Part shown: positions 36,801 to 46,732 of the stretch, piece after piece
Position numbering within the stretch: the stretch's first letter is position 1
Layout: the number at the start of each line of letters is the position of its first letter
Origin: Methylococcales bacterium
Lineage (GTDB): Bacteria > Pseudomonadota > Gammaproteobacteria > Methylococcales > Methylomonadaceae
Reading direction: 5' to 3'
DNA: 64,000 bases
NCBI GenBank assembly: GCA_026399015.1
Contig: JAPLRS010000028.1
Location: forward strand, 49,075 to 113,074
The notes under the pieces: generated by a model
The model's database searches: none
Told to the model about the DNA's origin: nothing
Seen by the model: only the letters and a program-made list of their open reading frames with translations
Program-made: the position numbers and the translations under genes

Positions 36801-36986
36801 CTACAAAGCCTTAGATTTAATTTTTGCACAACGCTCGCACTGATAGACAGTGATCAACTTGCCCTGCTTAACATCAAACTGCTGCTCTTTAACGATTTTC
36901 CATTTATGGAAACCGCTTTGACAGAGGGTTTTACCTTTATGCCGTTCAGCAATCGTAGGGCGCTTAAACTTAATGACCTCCCCCAT
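36801..36986 (-). CDS. Small Cys-rich protein, possible zinc ribbon
   Basis: About 61 residues, basic. A Cys and His in LCQSGFHKWKI and a CxxC in YQCERCAKIKSKAL could bind one metal ion. The N-terminus MGEVIKFKRPTIAERHKGKT is Lys/Arg-rich. Two ATGs adjoin each other; the second, with a GGGGGG-rich site upstream, is used here. Family unknown. It sits 28 bases ahead of the TetR gene on the same strand, after which it might be co-transcribed. Confidence 0.6.
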   Translation of the reverse strand: MGEVIKFKRPTIAERHKGKTLCQSGFHKWKIVKEQQFDVKQGKLITVYQCERCAKIKSKAL

Positions 36987-37014
36987 CATTAACCCCCCAC
37001 AAAAATTGAATTAA

Positions 37015-37614
37015 CTATTTTTTAGCAACCAACTGCCAAGCAGCCAACCAAGTTTGACTCAAATAAGCATCGGCTTTTTTAGGCAACTCTGCATTTAACA
37101 CAGCGCGCAAAGTGGTATTAATAACGCCAAATAATTGCGCATTAATAAGATTAGAATCTAACTCTCTAATTTCACCGACTCTTATGCCGGCTTGAATAAT
37201 TTTATTAATTTTTACAAAAGCGGGTGCCTCGTGCAAAGCTTTAGCTTCTGGTAAAAACTCATCATGCTTTAACAACCATAAAAATCGCATGACCGCAGGA
37301 GCCTCATCCGTTAATCTAAACAATAAATCTGTAATGCCACGCAATTGTTCAGAGGGTTTTTCATTCTTACGTCTAATTTCATCAATAGAAATACTTAAAC
37401 TATCTAAAATAGTGTCGTATAACTGCACAGCCATGGCTTGCTTATCATTAAAATGCTGATAAATTTGGCGGGTGTCAGGCAATTCTAAAACCACAGCAAT
37501 ATCAGTCAATGCTGTTTTAAAATAACCTTTTGTGGTAAATAATTGTAAAGCGGCTAACAACACATCATTAGCTGTTAACTCTTTGGCTTGAAAAATTTCT
37601 TTGTCCTGATCCAT
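37015..37614 (-). CDS. TetR family regulator
   Basis: A 199-residue regulator. A TetR-type N-terminal HTH (VLLAALQLFTTKGYFKTALTDIAVVLELPDTRQIYQHFNDKQAMAVQLYD) precedes a helical ligand/dimer domain that ends LSQTWLAAWQLV. It lies between pgsA and the small Cys protein. The target is unknown; it could control its neighbours or an efflux system elsewhere. Confidence 0.85.
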   Translation of the reverse strand: MDQDKEIFQAKELTANDVLLAALQLFTTKGYFKTALTDIAVVLELPDTRQIYQHFNDKQAMAVQLYDTILDSLSISIDEIRRKNEKPSEQLRGITDLLFRLTDEAPAVMRFLWLLKHDEFLPEAKALHEAPAFVKINKIIQAGIRVGEIRELDSNLINAQLFGVINTTLRAVLNAELPKKADAYLSQTWLAAWQLVAKK

Positions 37615-37706
37615 TTTTATTATATTTCAGTGTTTCAATACACTGTATTTATGTGTGTTAAAAAAATCTAGCGGATATACATTGCTACCGCTAAGCAATT
37701 TAATTC

Positions 37707-38270
37707 TTATTCTGCATTAATCGCAGCAAAAGCCGCTCTTAAATAACTCACCATAGACCACAAAGTTAATATAGCAGCTATATAAAGTAGACCATAACCC
37801 ATCATATTAATAGGCATACCCCATAAATCATCTCTAAAAAGCAACATCCCTATTGCCAACATTTGCGCCGATGTTTTCCATTTACCGACTTGTGAAACTT
37901 TTACTGTAGCACGTTGACCTATTTCCGCCATCCATTCGCGTAAAGAAGCAATCGTAATTTCTCGACCAATAATAACAGCCGCAGGAATAGCTAAATAGGC
38001 AGTTGCTTGTTGCTGAACGATTAAAACTAACACGATAGCAACCATCAATTTATCTGCAACAGGATCTAAAAATGCCCCAAAAGGCGTTTCTAACTGTAAT
38101 TTTCTAGCTAAATAACCATCTAACCAATCAGTTACTCCCGCTAAAAAAAAGATAAGTGTACAAGCAAAATTGGAATACTGCCAAGATGAATAAAAAACCG
38201 CTGTTAACAAAGGAATTAACGCGATTCTTAACAGCGTGAGATTTGTAGGTATATTAAATTGAATCGCCAT
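37707..38270 (-). CDS. pgsA: Phosphatidylglycerophosphate synthase PgsA
   Basis: A 187-residue inner-membrane CDP-alcohol phosphotransferase that joins CDP-diacylglycerol and glycerol-3-phosphate, the first committed step to phosphatidylglycerol and cardiolipin. The signature DWLDGYLARKL, then GAFLDPVADK, gives the D-x2-DG-x2-AR-x8-G-x3-D-x3-D pattern. Four to five TM segments. It overlaps uvrC by 17 bases, the usual uvrC-pgsA order. Confidence 0.95.
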   Translation of the reverse strand: MAIQFNIPTNLTLLRIALIPLLTAVFYSSWQYSNFACTLIFFLAGVTDWLDGYLARKLQLETPFGAFLDPVADKLMVAIVLVLIVQQQATAYLAIPAAVIIGREITIASLREWMAEIGQRATVKVSQVGKWKTSAQMLAIGMLLFRDDLWGMPINMMGYGLLYIAAILTLWSMVSYLRAAFAAINAE

Positions 38271-40101
38271 CTTGATGATGAAATAGTTCGTATATTCGCT
38301 CTGCCAACTGCTTGCTAATGCCGTCTACGCTATAAAGTGCATCTACACCTGCGCTGGTAATGCCTTGCAGTCCCCCAAATTGTTTCAATAATAATTGTCG
38401 CCGTTTAGCGCCTAACCCCGGAATACTCTCCAAAACCGACTGCTTAGATGCCTTACCTCTGCGTGCTCTATGTCCTGTTATAGCAAACCGATGCGCTTCA
38501 TCTCGTATATGTTGAATTAAAAGCAAGCCACTTGCACTTGGAACTATATCCAGCGGTTGCTCCTGATCCACAAGAATCAACTTTTCCATCCCTGCCTTTC
38601 TATCGGGTCCCTTTGAAACGCCGACTATCATAACATTGTTTATGTCTAATTCCGCTAATGCCTTTTGCGCTTCATGCACTTGACCTTTGCCACCATCAAT
38701 AAACAATATATCTGGAGCCTCGTGTTCACCGGCCTTTAGACGTTTAAAGCGTCTAAAAACAGCTTGATGAATGGCCGCATAATCATCCCCGCCAGTAATA
38801 CCCGTAATATTGAAGCGACGATACGCTGATTTTACCGGTCCCTCTCTATCAAAAACCACACAAGACGCCACCGTTTGATCACCTTGCGTATGACTAATAT
38901 CAAAACACTCTAAACGTTTTGGTAATTCCGCACAGCCAAGTTCTTCTTGCAAACTTAAAAACCGCGCATAAATACCTTGTTTATCAGCCAATTTACTTTG
39001 CAAAGAATTTTCTGCATTAGTGATAGACATTTGTAACCACTTTAAGCGTTCCCCTCGCACATTTGCCGAAATAGTCACCGCATGTTTAGCTTGAGTAGCT
39101 AGTACTTCTAGTAATAAAGACTCTTCGGTCAACTCATGGCTCACAATAAGTTCATGAGGCACTGGCTTATCTAAATAATATTGCGGAATAAAGGCTTCAA
39201 TAATCGCCGCAGGCTCATGCTCACCCGTAATACTCGGAAAAAACGCCTTATTACCCAAATGCTGACCATTACGAATAAAAAACACTTGTACACACGCCAC
39301 ATTACCTTTACTGGCACAGGCAATGATATCAACATCCCCTTTTTCGCCAGACACAAAATGTTTTTCTAGAACTGATCGTAATTTAACAATTTGATCCCGA
39401 TATCCAGCCGCTAGCTCAAACTCAAGTGCCGCGGACGCAGATTCCATCTTGGCAATCAGTTTATCGATTAACAAACTCCCCTTACCTTCTAAAAACAGCA
39501 CGGTATTTTCAACATCTAAGGCATAAGTCGGTTTATCAATTAAACCGACACAAGGCGCTGTACAGCGCTCAATTTGATATTGTAAACAGGGTCGAGTTCT
39601 ATTGTTATACACGCCATCTTCACATTGACGCACCGGAAACAAGCGCTGTAATAACTTCAGACTTTCTTTAACCGCGCCAGAACTAGGATAAGGTCCAAAG
39701 TATCGACCTTTTTTATGCTTGGCTCCACGGTGATAAGTTATCAGCGGAAAATCATGCTGGGTAGACAAAAACACATAAGGAAACGTCTTGTCGTCGCGTA
39801 AACAGATGTTATAACGCGGCTTATGGGTTTTAATTTGCTGGCATTCAAGTAATAACGCTTCACCTTCGGTATGGGTTACCGTGACTTCGATGGCCGCTAC
39901 TTTAGCGACCATCACTTGTTGTTTAATTGAAGCAGACTGGGTTTTAAAATAACTAGAAACTCGATTTTTTAAGTTTTTAGCCTTACCAATGTAGATAATC
40001 TCACCTTTGTCATTGAGCATTTTATAAATGCCCGGACGAGTGGTGAGATTTTTTAAGAAATGTTCGCTATCAAAAGCTGTTTTAGCAATATCAGAGGCCA
40101 C
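38254..40101 (-). CDS. uvrC: Excinuclease ABC subunit C
   Basis: A 615-residue subunit of the UvrABC nucleotide-excision nuclease. N-terminal GIY-YIG domain (RPGIYKMLNDKGEIIYIGKAKNLKNRV) for the 3' incision, UVR motif in the centre (LIAKMESASAALEFELAAGYRD), RNase-H-like domain for the 5' incision (CFDISHTQGDQTVASCVVFD, LFIDGGKGQV) and C-terminal helix-hairpin-helix repeats (LESIPGLGAKRRQLLL). The GTG start has an AGG site 7 bases upstream. It lies 8 bases after nhaD and overlaps pgsA. Confidence 0.96.
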   Translation of the reverse strand: MASDIAKTAFDSEHFLKNLTTRPGIYKMLNDKGEIIYIGKAKNLKNRVSSYFKTQSASIKQQVMVAKVAAIEVTVTHTEGEALLLECQQIKTHKPRYNICLRDDKTFPYVFLSTQHDFPLITYHRGAKHKKGRYFGPYPSSGAVKESLKLLQRLFPVRQCEDGVYNNRTRPCLQYQIERCTAPCVGLIDKPTYALDVENTVLFLEGKGSLLIDKLIAKMESASAALEFELAAGYRDQIVKLRSVLEKHFVSGEKGDVDIIACASKGNVACVQVFFIRNGQHLGNKAFFPSITGEHEPAAIIEAFIPQYYLDKPVPHELIVSHELTEESLLLEVLATQAKHAVTISANVRGERLKWLQMSITNAENSLQSKLADKQGIYARFLSLQEELGCAELPKRLECFDISHTQGDQTVASCVVFDREGPVKSAYRRFNITGITGGDDYAAIHQAVFRRFKRLKAGEHEAPDILFIDGGKGQVHEAQKALAELDINNVMIVGVSKGPDRKAGMEKLILVDQEQPLDIVPSASGLLLIQHIRDEAHRFAITGHRARRGKASKQSVLESIPGLGAKRRQLLLKQFGGLQGITSAGVDALYSVDGISKQLAERIYELFHHQDGDSI

Positions 40102-40109
40102 ACACTCGC

Positions 40110-41615
40110 CTAGAAAAAACGACTGTTAATTAAAAAATGTGTACCAATACTCGCCGCATAACCCAAAGCAATAACAGGCGTCCATTTTAAATGGCTGGTA
40201 AAGGTATAAATCCCTTTGGCTTGCCCCATCAAACCCACACCAGCTGCAGAACCAACCGCTAACAAACTTCCTCCTACACCGGCAGTTAAAGTAACCAATA
40301 ACCATTGCCCCTGAGAAATATTGGGCTCCATAGTTAAAACGGATAACATGATAGTGCCGTTATCGATAAATGCAGACACGACACCCACTAAAATATTTGC
40401 AATAGTGGGATCAATCGACCCATATAAATGTTGTGATGCAAACGTTAAATAGCCTATAAAGCTTAATCCACCTACACCCACCATTACACCGTAGAAAAAT
40501 AATAGCGTATCCCACTCTAAGTTAGCTACTTTTTGGAAGATATCAAACGGCGTTTCTTCATCTGCTTTATTCGATTTAACGACAGCAGAGTCGTTAGTTC
40601 TTACTGCATCTGAATAATCAATAATCACATCTGTTAAATCAACAGATAAGTTTTCTTGATGCGCATGAGCATGCCGAGTTTTTTGCAAGTAATAACTAAA
40701 AAACTTAAGGTAAGTTAAGCCCAACATCATTCCGGCTGCTGGTGGCAAACTTAAGAAATTTTCAAAACATGCTGAGGTAATAATAGTTAATACAAACAAA
40801 AAGATAATGACCCAACCCCCTCTTTGCATCACTTGTGCTTCTTTAACCGCCGCGGGTCTTTCTTTAGGAATAAAGAAATTCATAATTGCTGCAGGCACTA
40901 CAAAATTAATAATTGCTGGAATTAATAAAGTAAAGAAGTCAGCAAAAGGTACCACGCCTTTTTGCCAAACTAACAAGGTTGTAATATCGCCAAACGGACT
41001 AAACGAACCACCCGCATTAGAAGCAACCACTACATTAATACAGGACAACATGACAAAACGCGGACTGCCTTTACCCATTGCCATTATTACTGACCCCATT
41101 AATAAGGCGGTGGTCAAATTGTTACAGCCCGATGAGATAAAGAAAGATTGAAAACCAGTAATCCAAAATAATTGTCTATAGGTAAAGTTCTTACTCAATA
41201 ACCAAACCCGCAAACTATCAAAGACACCACGATCTTCCATGGCGTTTAAATAAGTCATCGACACCATGATAAATAAAAATAACTCAGCGTAACCTTCTAG
41301 TGAGGCCCTAAATGCTAAGCCTGCTTGCTCACTCATGCCACCCTGAGCATAAACAATAGCAATAAAAATCCAAATTAAACTGGCTGCAAAAACCATGGGT
41401 TTTGATTTTTTTAATTCAGTCACTTCCTCTGTCATAGCCAAAATGTAAGCCAAGGCAAACACGACTAATGAAAGATAACCTGCCCAATGTTTTGTTAAAT
41501 CAAGAAGATGACTAGCGGAAATGCTGTCGACGTGTTCGGCAGCAAATCCTAATGAGGGAACAAATAAAGTAAATATAACAGTTAAGCAACTAGCAAAGAA
41601 AACAACAGGGGTCAT
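40110..41615 (-). CDS. nhaD: NhaD-type Na+/H+ antiporter
   Basis: About 501 residues from the chosen ATG at 41615, which has a GAG-containing site; an in-frame GTG at 41663 would add 16 residues. Membrane protein with about 12 helices. The start, LFVPSLGFAAEHVDS, then LTKHWAGYLSLVVFALAYILAMTEEVTELKKSKP, and later SNAGGSFSPFGDITTLLVWQKGVV and IDNGTIMLSVLTM, match NhaD antiporters, which exchange sodium for protons and are common in marine and alkaliphilic bacteria. It lies in front of uvrC on the same strand. Confidence 0.9.
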   Translation of the reverse strand: MTPVVFFASCLTVIFTLFVPSLGFAAEHVDSISASHLLDLTKHWAGYLSLVVFALAYILAMTEEVTELKKSKPMVFAASLIWIFIAIVYAQGGMSEQAGLAFRASLEGYAELFLFIMVSMTYLNAMEDRGVFDSLRVWLLSKNFTYRQLFWITGFQSFFISSGCNNLTTALLMGSVIMAMGKGSPRFVMLSCINVVVASNAGGSFSPFGDITTLLVWQKGVVPFADFFTLLIPAIINFVVPAAIMNFFIPKERPAAVKEAQVMQRGGWVIIFLFVLTIITSACFENFLSLPPAAGMMLGLTYLKFFSYYLQKTRHAHAHQENLSVDLTDVIIDYSDAVRTNDSAVVKSNKADEETPFDIFQKVANLEWDTLLFFYGVMVGVGGLSFIGYLTFASQHLYGSIDPTIANILVGVVSAFIDNGTIMLSVLTMEPNISQGQWLLVTLTAGVGGSLLAVGSAAGVGLMGQAKGIYTFTSHLKWTPVIALGYAASIGTHFLINSRFF

Positions 41616-41770
41616 TAGCAACTCACGGAAAGTATTAAAAATTAGTTTTAATTTAAGCAACACATTGTATTGGATATGGCTTGGTGCTGCTTAATAATTA
41701 GTCTATAGAGTGGTAATGTTAAAGTGATATTTAACATTATTTATAAATATAACGTTTTTTATAGGGAAAT

Positions 41771-42502
41771 CTAGTCTGCTTTTCTTGAATAGAACCACAT
41801 TTGATAAATACTTAAAAGAATTTGTAAGCCCATGGATAAGCCCATTAAGGCACCGCTATAAACGACTACATAGGCAAACGAGGGAGTTGTCTTGGTAATA
41901 AACCAAGAAATAACATCCAATAACATAGCCGCAAAGGGAATCACCACAGCGACTCTTTTGACATAAACATTCATATCACACAATAAAAATATCTTACCTA
42001 TAAAAAACAGAATAAAGGCAATACCAAATAAATGAATATGAGATACTCGCACCAAAGTAGGTAAAGTGGCACCACCAGCATGGGCTAGTTCAGAAACGGT
42101 TTCATAATGGGTTAAGTCAGGTAATGAGGGATTAATAGCTGGCGTATGACAAATTACACAATCTCTATCTAATATCGGTTTAATTTTGTTGTTATAAGCA
42201 GACTCATCCGCACCATTGTGTATCCACTGCATAATGACATCTTTATCGCTGGCATAACGCAAGTTACTTTTCATAATGCCGTTAATTGCTGTGCCTAGAC
42301 GAGTTTGATTACTACTGCCATGATAACTAATCACCACATCTTCAATTGTTAACCCGGCTTTGCCATCTAAACCTTGGTGCGTGTAATACATATTAGCTAA
42401 GGCCATAAGATAACCCATGCCAACGGTGAGCAAAAACACCGTGTTTAAAATTCTTTCACTCACAGAAATATCTTTAAAACGAGTATAGCGTTCAGTATGC
42501 AT
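41771..42502 (-). CDS. Membrane protein with one c-type haem motif
   Basis: A 243-residue protein. One transmembrane segment near 20-37 is followed by a periplasmic loop with the haem-binding motif CVICH (C115, C118, H119) and TM helices after about residue 150 (IHLFGIAFILFFIGKIFLL, VVIPFAAMLLDVISWF, YSGALMGLSMGLQILLSIYQ). The ordering, one haem between TM segments, is unlike bc1 or caa3 proteins. Related sequences are sometimes annotated elongation factor-1 alpha in error. It follows the porin-cytochrome gene on the same strand at 90 bases. Confidence 0.7.
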   Translation of the reverse strand: MHTERYTRFKDISVSERILNTVFLLTVGMGYLMALANMYYTHQGLDGKAGLTIEDVVISYHGSSNQTRLGTAINGIMKSNLRYASDKDVIMQWIHNGADESAYNNKIKPILDRDCVICHTPAINPSLPDLTHYETVSELAHAGGATLPTLVRVSHIHLFGIAFILFFIGKIFLLCDMNVYVKRVAVVIPFAAMLLDVISWFITKTTPSFAYVVVYSGALMGLSMGLQILLSIYQMWFYSRKAD

Positions 42503-42591
42503 AGTGGAGTCTTAACAGTTTTTTTGGGAAGGGATATTGACTGAGGTACACTCAGGCAAGGTATTCTACCTTGCCTGAATAAAATGCGATA

Positions 42592-43941
42592 TTAGAAAGC
42601 TAACCAACCGTTAACCATAAAGACATTATTTAATTGATCACCCGAACTTTGACCATTAGCTTTTGTATAGCCAATATATTGCAAACTTGTGCGTAGATTC
42701 ATTAAATAAAGATGTGAACTGTCTTTACCAAAAGGCACATACACAAGTTCGGTAGTAAAGTATTGGCTATTAGGTTTAGCTGCATTTGCTAAATCAGTAG
42801 GATCAATAATTGGACCTTTTGACCCATCTACATGATTGTAAGCAAAGGTAATACCGTATGTTTGATCAAAGGTATAGGCTAAATTTACTTTAAAGGTATT
42901 TAAATAAGTTCTGGGATTAGACGGATCTCCTGCTTGTAATCGACTTGCAGATAGCTTTTGATCCTCATAGATATAAGTCGATTTAACTTCAAAAATATGT
43001 CTTGGATTGGCTAAATACTGATAAGTGGCATCAAAAGCGATATCTGTATATTGGTCTGCACCAAAGCCATTCACTCGACCTGGCAATAAATCAGCTGTCA
43101 AACCAAAATGCCCCACTTCAAAATAATGCCCCTTAAAATCTTGCTGTAAAGCCACGCGCCAATAAGGAGAAGAACCATTCAACGCCAATCTATCAGGTGC
43201 TGCGATACCAAATGCGCGTTGTGAGCTACTTGAAAAGGATCCATAAGCCCCCGCTTCTACAAACAATAAATTGTTAATCATAGTGTAAAGCGATGCACCG
43301 CCCACTTGTGATCCTAAACCACCGTCAATTAAAGCAGTTGATCCAGCGCCTTGGCTAACTGCACTTTCTGCATAAGGAAACCCCCAAACTGGCGTCGAGT
43401 TCCATAGGTCTTGAACAGTTGGGTTATTGTTTAATGACACGCCATAAGTAAATGGGATATCCAAATCTAACTGATCGGCAAAACGGATATCCGTATTATC
43501 CATTTCTAAAATATCTTCATAACCGTTGTAAGTAATCTGACTAAACGCGCCCACTCTGTCGTAAATCTTACCCGCATAAAATAGCGAAGCTTCATCAAAG
43601 CTAAAATTATTGTTTTTGTTATAACCAGGCGCTAAAGTTCCATCTGCTAAGTCCTTTTGATTATTAGTAAAAGACCCCATAATCATCCCACTTACCGCCG
43701 GAGCCTTAGCAGCCAAACCTTTACCCCCACCCATGGTATAACCGCCTAATTTAAACTCACGACCTAAGGTAGTTAAATTTGGTCCAAAAGATTGAGTATG
43801 GCAAGCGCTACAGCTCTCACCGGTTTGTCGAGAAAAACTAGGTAAAGCATGGGCTACCGAACTTATTAAAGTGATTGTTAAGGTGAATAGTAAAACAGCA
43901 GAGAAACGCATATTTCTAGCGTTTTTACAAAAAATTAACAT
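42592..43941 (-). CDS. Single-haem cytochrome c with beta-barrel-like body
   Basis: A 449-residue exported protein. A signal peptide runs through SVAHA, followed at once by the haem motif CSACH (C44, C47, H48) in QTGESCSACHTQSFGPNLTTLGREFKLGGY. The rest is beta-strand rich with alternating aromatic residues and a terminal Phe (VFMVNGWLAF), the look of an outer-membrane barrel. So haem plus barrel lie in one chain. The ATG at 43941 has an AAAGG site; another at 43911 is possible. I infer an electron-transfer role at the envelope, probably with the membrane cytochrome next door. Confidence 0.75.
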   Translation of the reverse strand: MLIFCKNARNMRFSAVLLFTLTITLISSVAHALPSFSRQTGESCSACHTQSFGPNLTTLGREFKLGGYTMGGGKGLAAKAPAVSGMIMGSFTNNQKDLADGTLAPGYNKNNNFSFDEASLFYAGKIYDRVGAFSQITYNGYEDILEMDNTDIRFADQLDLDIPFTYGVSLNNNPTVQDLWNSTPVWGFPYAESAVSQGAGSTALIDGGLGSQVGGASLYTMINNLLFVEAGAYGSFSSSSQRAFGIAAPDRLALNGSSPYWRVALQQDFKGHYFEVGHFGLTADLLPGRVNGFGADQYTDIAFDATYQYLANPRHIFEVKSTYIYEDQKLSASRLQAGDPSNPRTYLNTFKVNLAYTFDQTYGITFAYNHVDGSKGPIIDPTDLANAAKPNSQYFTTELVYVPFGKDSSHLYLMNLRTSLQYIGYTKANGQSSGDQLNNVFMVNGWLAF

Positions 43942-44205
43942 AGTATTACCTTTAGATTAATTAGAAATCATGTCCCCCTAAACAGGGACGGCTACAACAA
44001 ACGAAGCGGTGAACGGTTTAAATGATTATTGATTTAAAGAATTGAACTAACAGCCGAGATCTTCTTAAGACAAAAATTCAAGCTTGTAAATAACAAATAC
44101 CTCTATTTAAGAATGGTTATTGTAACGAACTATTTAACATTGCGCCAATTTAGTTCGCGACGCACCATATTAACGCAAGCACACCTTTCTTAGAACAGAA
44201 GAGTT

Positions 44206-44226
44206 ATTTAATAATCATTATTAAAT
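44206..44226. promoter_or_regulatory. Perfect palindrome, possible operator
   Basis: Arms ATTTAATAA and TTATTAAAT around TCA, a 9-bp perfect inverted repeat. It lies 18 bases upstream of a -24/-12-like sequence and between the divergent cytochrome and glgX genes, a typical operator position. Confidence 0.4.
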
Positions 44227-44242
44227 CAGCTCTATAATAAAG

Positions 44243-44259
44243 TGGCTTAATTTTTGCAT
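44243..44259 (+). promoter_or_regulatory. Candidate sigma-54 (-24/-12) promoter upstream of glgX
   Basis: TGGC at 44243 and TTGCA at 44254 place GG (44244-44245) and GC (44256-44257) exactly 10 bases apart. It matches the -24/-12 pattern, but one or two such matches are expected by chance in a window this size. The leader to glgX would be more than 300 bases. Confidence 0.35.
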
Positions 44260-44414
44260 AAGTTATCACATTAGTATGACGACTTAGCGAAAAGCCGACA
44301 ATTTACCAAACAAAAAGAGCCTTCAAATTAGTTTATGTTTCTAAAAATAACTAGATTAAGCTTAAATACCGTCAAATTACTGCTATCATACGCAGTTTTA
44401 AAAAATGTAAGCCA

Positions 44415-44437
44415 AGAACATAGTCGTTCTATTTTTT
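44415..44437 (+). terminator. Small hairpin with T-tract ahead of glgX
   Basis: AGAAC-ATAGTC-GTTCT followed by ATTTTTT. The stem is only 5 bp. Together with the candidate promoter at 44243 it could bound a transcript of about 170 bases. Apart from these sites the 43942-44583 interval holds no gene that I can see. Confidence 0.35.
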
Positions 44438-44583
44438 AGGTAAAACTTAAGATTATTCTTTTAATTTACTAACATAAGCCTCATTGGTATTAGATCAATC
44501 AATTTTTTGATAACAATCTTTAGCCATAAATACTTAACGGTTAACATGAATAGTCTCATGTTTAAACAATAAAAGAAGAGAAT

Positions 44584-46698
44584 ATGCACCAAGACTACCA
44601 GCTAAAACATGGTAAACCTTATCCGTCAGGATCAAAATACAGCGAGAAAGGGGTTAACTTCTCTATCTTTAGTCGCTACGCAGAGCATGTAGAACTTTTA
44701 TTATTTTCTAGTGCCAATAGCGATGAACCCTTCCAAATCATTCGCCTTAATAAAGATATTAATCGCACTTTTTTCTCATGGCATGTTTATGTCGCTAAAC
44801 TACCAGCTGGCACTTGGTACACCTGGCGCATGGATGGACAAGGTCAAGCACGTGATTCTGGCTTCCGTTTTGAAAAAGAAAAACATTTACTAGACCCATG
44901 GGCGCAAGCGGTTAGTCATAAACGCTGGAACAGAAAAGCGGCATGCAATCCAGGTGATAACGTACTCACTTCAATGCGCTGTATGGTTACCGATGATCAT
45001 TACGATTGGGAAGGTGATGTACCCCTAGCTATTCGCAGTGAAAAAGCCATCGTTTACGAACTACATGTGGGCGGTTTTACTCGACATTCTTCTTCTAAAG
45101 TAAAGCATCCTGGTACCTTTTCGGGTCTTATCGAAAAAATTCCTTATTTACAAAAACTCGGTATTAGCCATGTAGAACTTTTACCCGTCATGGCTTTTGA
45201 CGAACAAGATGTACCACCAAAAACAGCGGAACTCGGTTTAAAGAACTACTGGGGATATAGCACCCATAGTTTCTTTAGCCCACACCCTGGCTATTGTGTA
45301 ACGCCTGAACAGGGCACGCATGTTCAAGAATTTAAAGATTTAGTTAAAGCCCTACACAAAGCCGGTATTGGCGTGATTATGGATGTAGTTTTTAATCATA
45401 CCGCTGAAGCAGGTGCTGATGGCCCTGTCATAAATTTTAGAGGCATTGGCGGCAAATCTTTTTATCACACAGATAACGCTGACAAAAGCATTTTGCGTGA
45501 CTACACTGGCTGTGGAAACACCGTTAATGCCAATCACCCTTTAGTCGCCCGTTTTATTATAAGTTGCCTTGAATATTGGGTCAGAGAAATGCATGTGGAT
45601 GGCTTTCGTTTTGACTTAGCCAGCGCCATGGCAAGAGGTGAAAACGGTGAAGTTTTACAAGACCCTCCAGTGTTATGGGGCATTGAACTCTCTGAACAAC
45701 TCATTAAAACCAAATTAATCGCGGAAGCTTGGGATGCCGCAGGACTTTATCAAGTTGGGAGTTTTCCTGGCTATCGCTGGGCAGAGTGGAACGGCAGATA
45801 TAGAGATATTATTCGACAGTTTGTTCGAGGAGATAAAGGCTTATTATCTGAATTAGCCACTCGCATATCTGGCAGTAGCGATCTATACCAACATCAAGGA
45901 CGCTTACCGATCAACAGCATTAATTTTGTCACTTGTCATGATGGCTTTACGCTCTATGATTTATTTAGTTACAACGAAAAACATAATGCCGCAAATGGCG
46001 AAGATAATCGTGACGGCTGCAGCAATAATTTAAGTTATAACTACGGTGTTGAAGGCAACACTGACAATGCAGATATTTTAGAATTCCGCAAAAAACAAGC
46101 TAAAAACGTATTTACTATTTTACTACTCAGTCAAGGTGTCCCTATGTTATTGGCAGGGGATGAAGTTTTACATAGTCAACGCGGCAACAACAATTGTTAC
46201 TGCCAAGATAATGACATCAGTTGGATAGACTGGACGCTTTCTAAGAAAAATGCTGATGTGTTACGCTTTGTGCAAGAAATGATTGCACTCCGTAAAAGAC
46301 ACCCAGCCATTATGCGCAGACGCTTTTTAACCGGTGAAATACCCACAGGTAAAGAAGTTGCTGACATTACTTGGCACGGCACAGAGATTGATAAGCCCCT
46401 ATGGTTTGACCCAGACGCCAGAATACTTGCCTTTACTCTAACCGGTATTGAAGAAGATGAAGCTGATTTGCATGTCGTGATGAACATGTCAGATGAAAGT
46501 ACTTCTGTGCGTCTACCGCTTATTAAAGACAAAAAATGGTGCGTTGCTTTAGATACTTCGCAACAATCGCCATATGACATTATCGCACCTACTAAACAAA
46601 AACATTACAAAGGCAGTCACTACACAGTGCATGGAAAAACAGTGGTTATTTTTGAAAGCTCTTCTAGCAGACGTCCGGCTTTACTGAGTTTATTCTAA
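44584..46698 (+). CDS. glgX: Glycogen debranching enzyme GlgX (isoamylase type)
   Basis: A 704-residue GH13 debranching enzyme that hydrolyses alpha-1,6 links of short branches on glycogen. N-terminal CBM48 domain (GKPYPSGSKYSEKGVNFSIFSRYAEHVELLLF), then the barrel: VMDVVFNHTAE, the nucleophile Asp in DGFRFDLASAM, the acid/base Glu in LIAEAWDAAG and the transition-state Asp in NFVTCHDGFTLYDL. It is somewhat longer than E. coli GlgX (657). A glycogen synthesis set is not seen in this window. It precedes a mutarotase gene by 34 bases. Confidence 0.93.
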   Translation: MHQDYQLKHGKPYPSGSKYSEKGVNFSIFSRYAEHVELLLFSSANSDEPFQIIRLNKDINRTFFSWHVYVAKLPAGTWYTWRMDGQGQARDSGFRFEKEKHLLDPWAQAVSHKRWNRKAACNPGDNVLTSMRCMVTDDHYDWEGDVPLAIRSEKAIVYELHVGGFTRHSSSKVKHPGTFSGLIEKIPYLQKLGISHVELLPVMAFDEQDVPPKTAELGLKNYWGYSTHSFFSPHPGYCVTPEQGTHVQEFKDLVKALHKAGIGVIMDVVFNHTAEAGADGPVINFRGIGGKSFYHTDNADKSILRDYTGCGNTVNANHPLVARFIISCLEYWVREMHVDGFRFDLASAMARGENGEVLQDPPVLWGIELSEQLIKTKLIAEAWDAAGLYQVGSFPGYRWAEWNGRYRDIIRQFVRGDKGLLSELATRISGSSDLYQHQGRLPINSINFVTCHDGFTLYDLFSYNEKHNAANGEDNRDGCSNNLSYNYGVEGNTDNADILEFRKKQAKNVFTILLLSQGVPMLLAGDEVLHSQRGNNNCYCQDNDISWIDWTLSKKNADVLRFVQEMIALRKRHPAIMRRRFLTGEIPTGKEVADITWHGTEIDKPLWFDPDARILAFTLTGIEEDEADLHVVMNMSDESTSVRLPLIKDKKWCVALDTSQQSPYDIIAPTKQKHYKGSHYTVHGKTVVIFESSSSRRPALLSLF

Positions 46699-46732
46699 AA
46701 TATATCCCTATCAAGCATGTTAAAATAACCGC

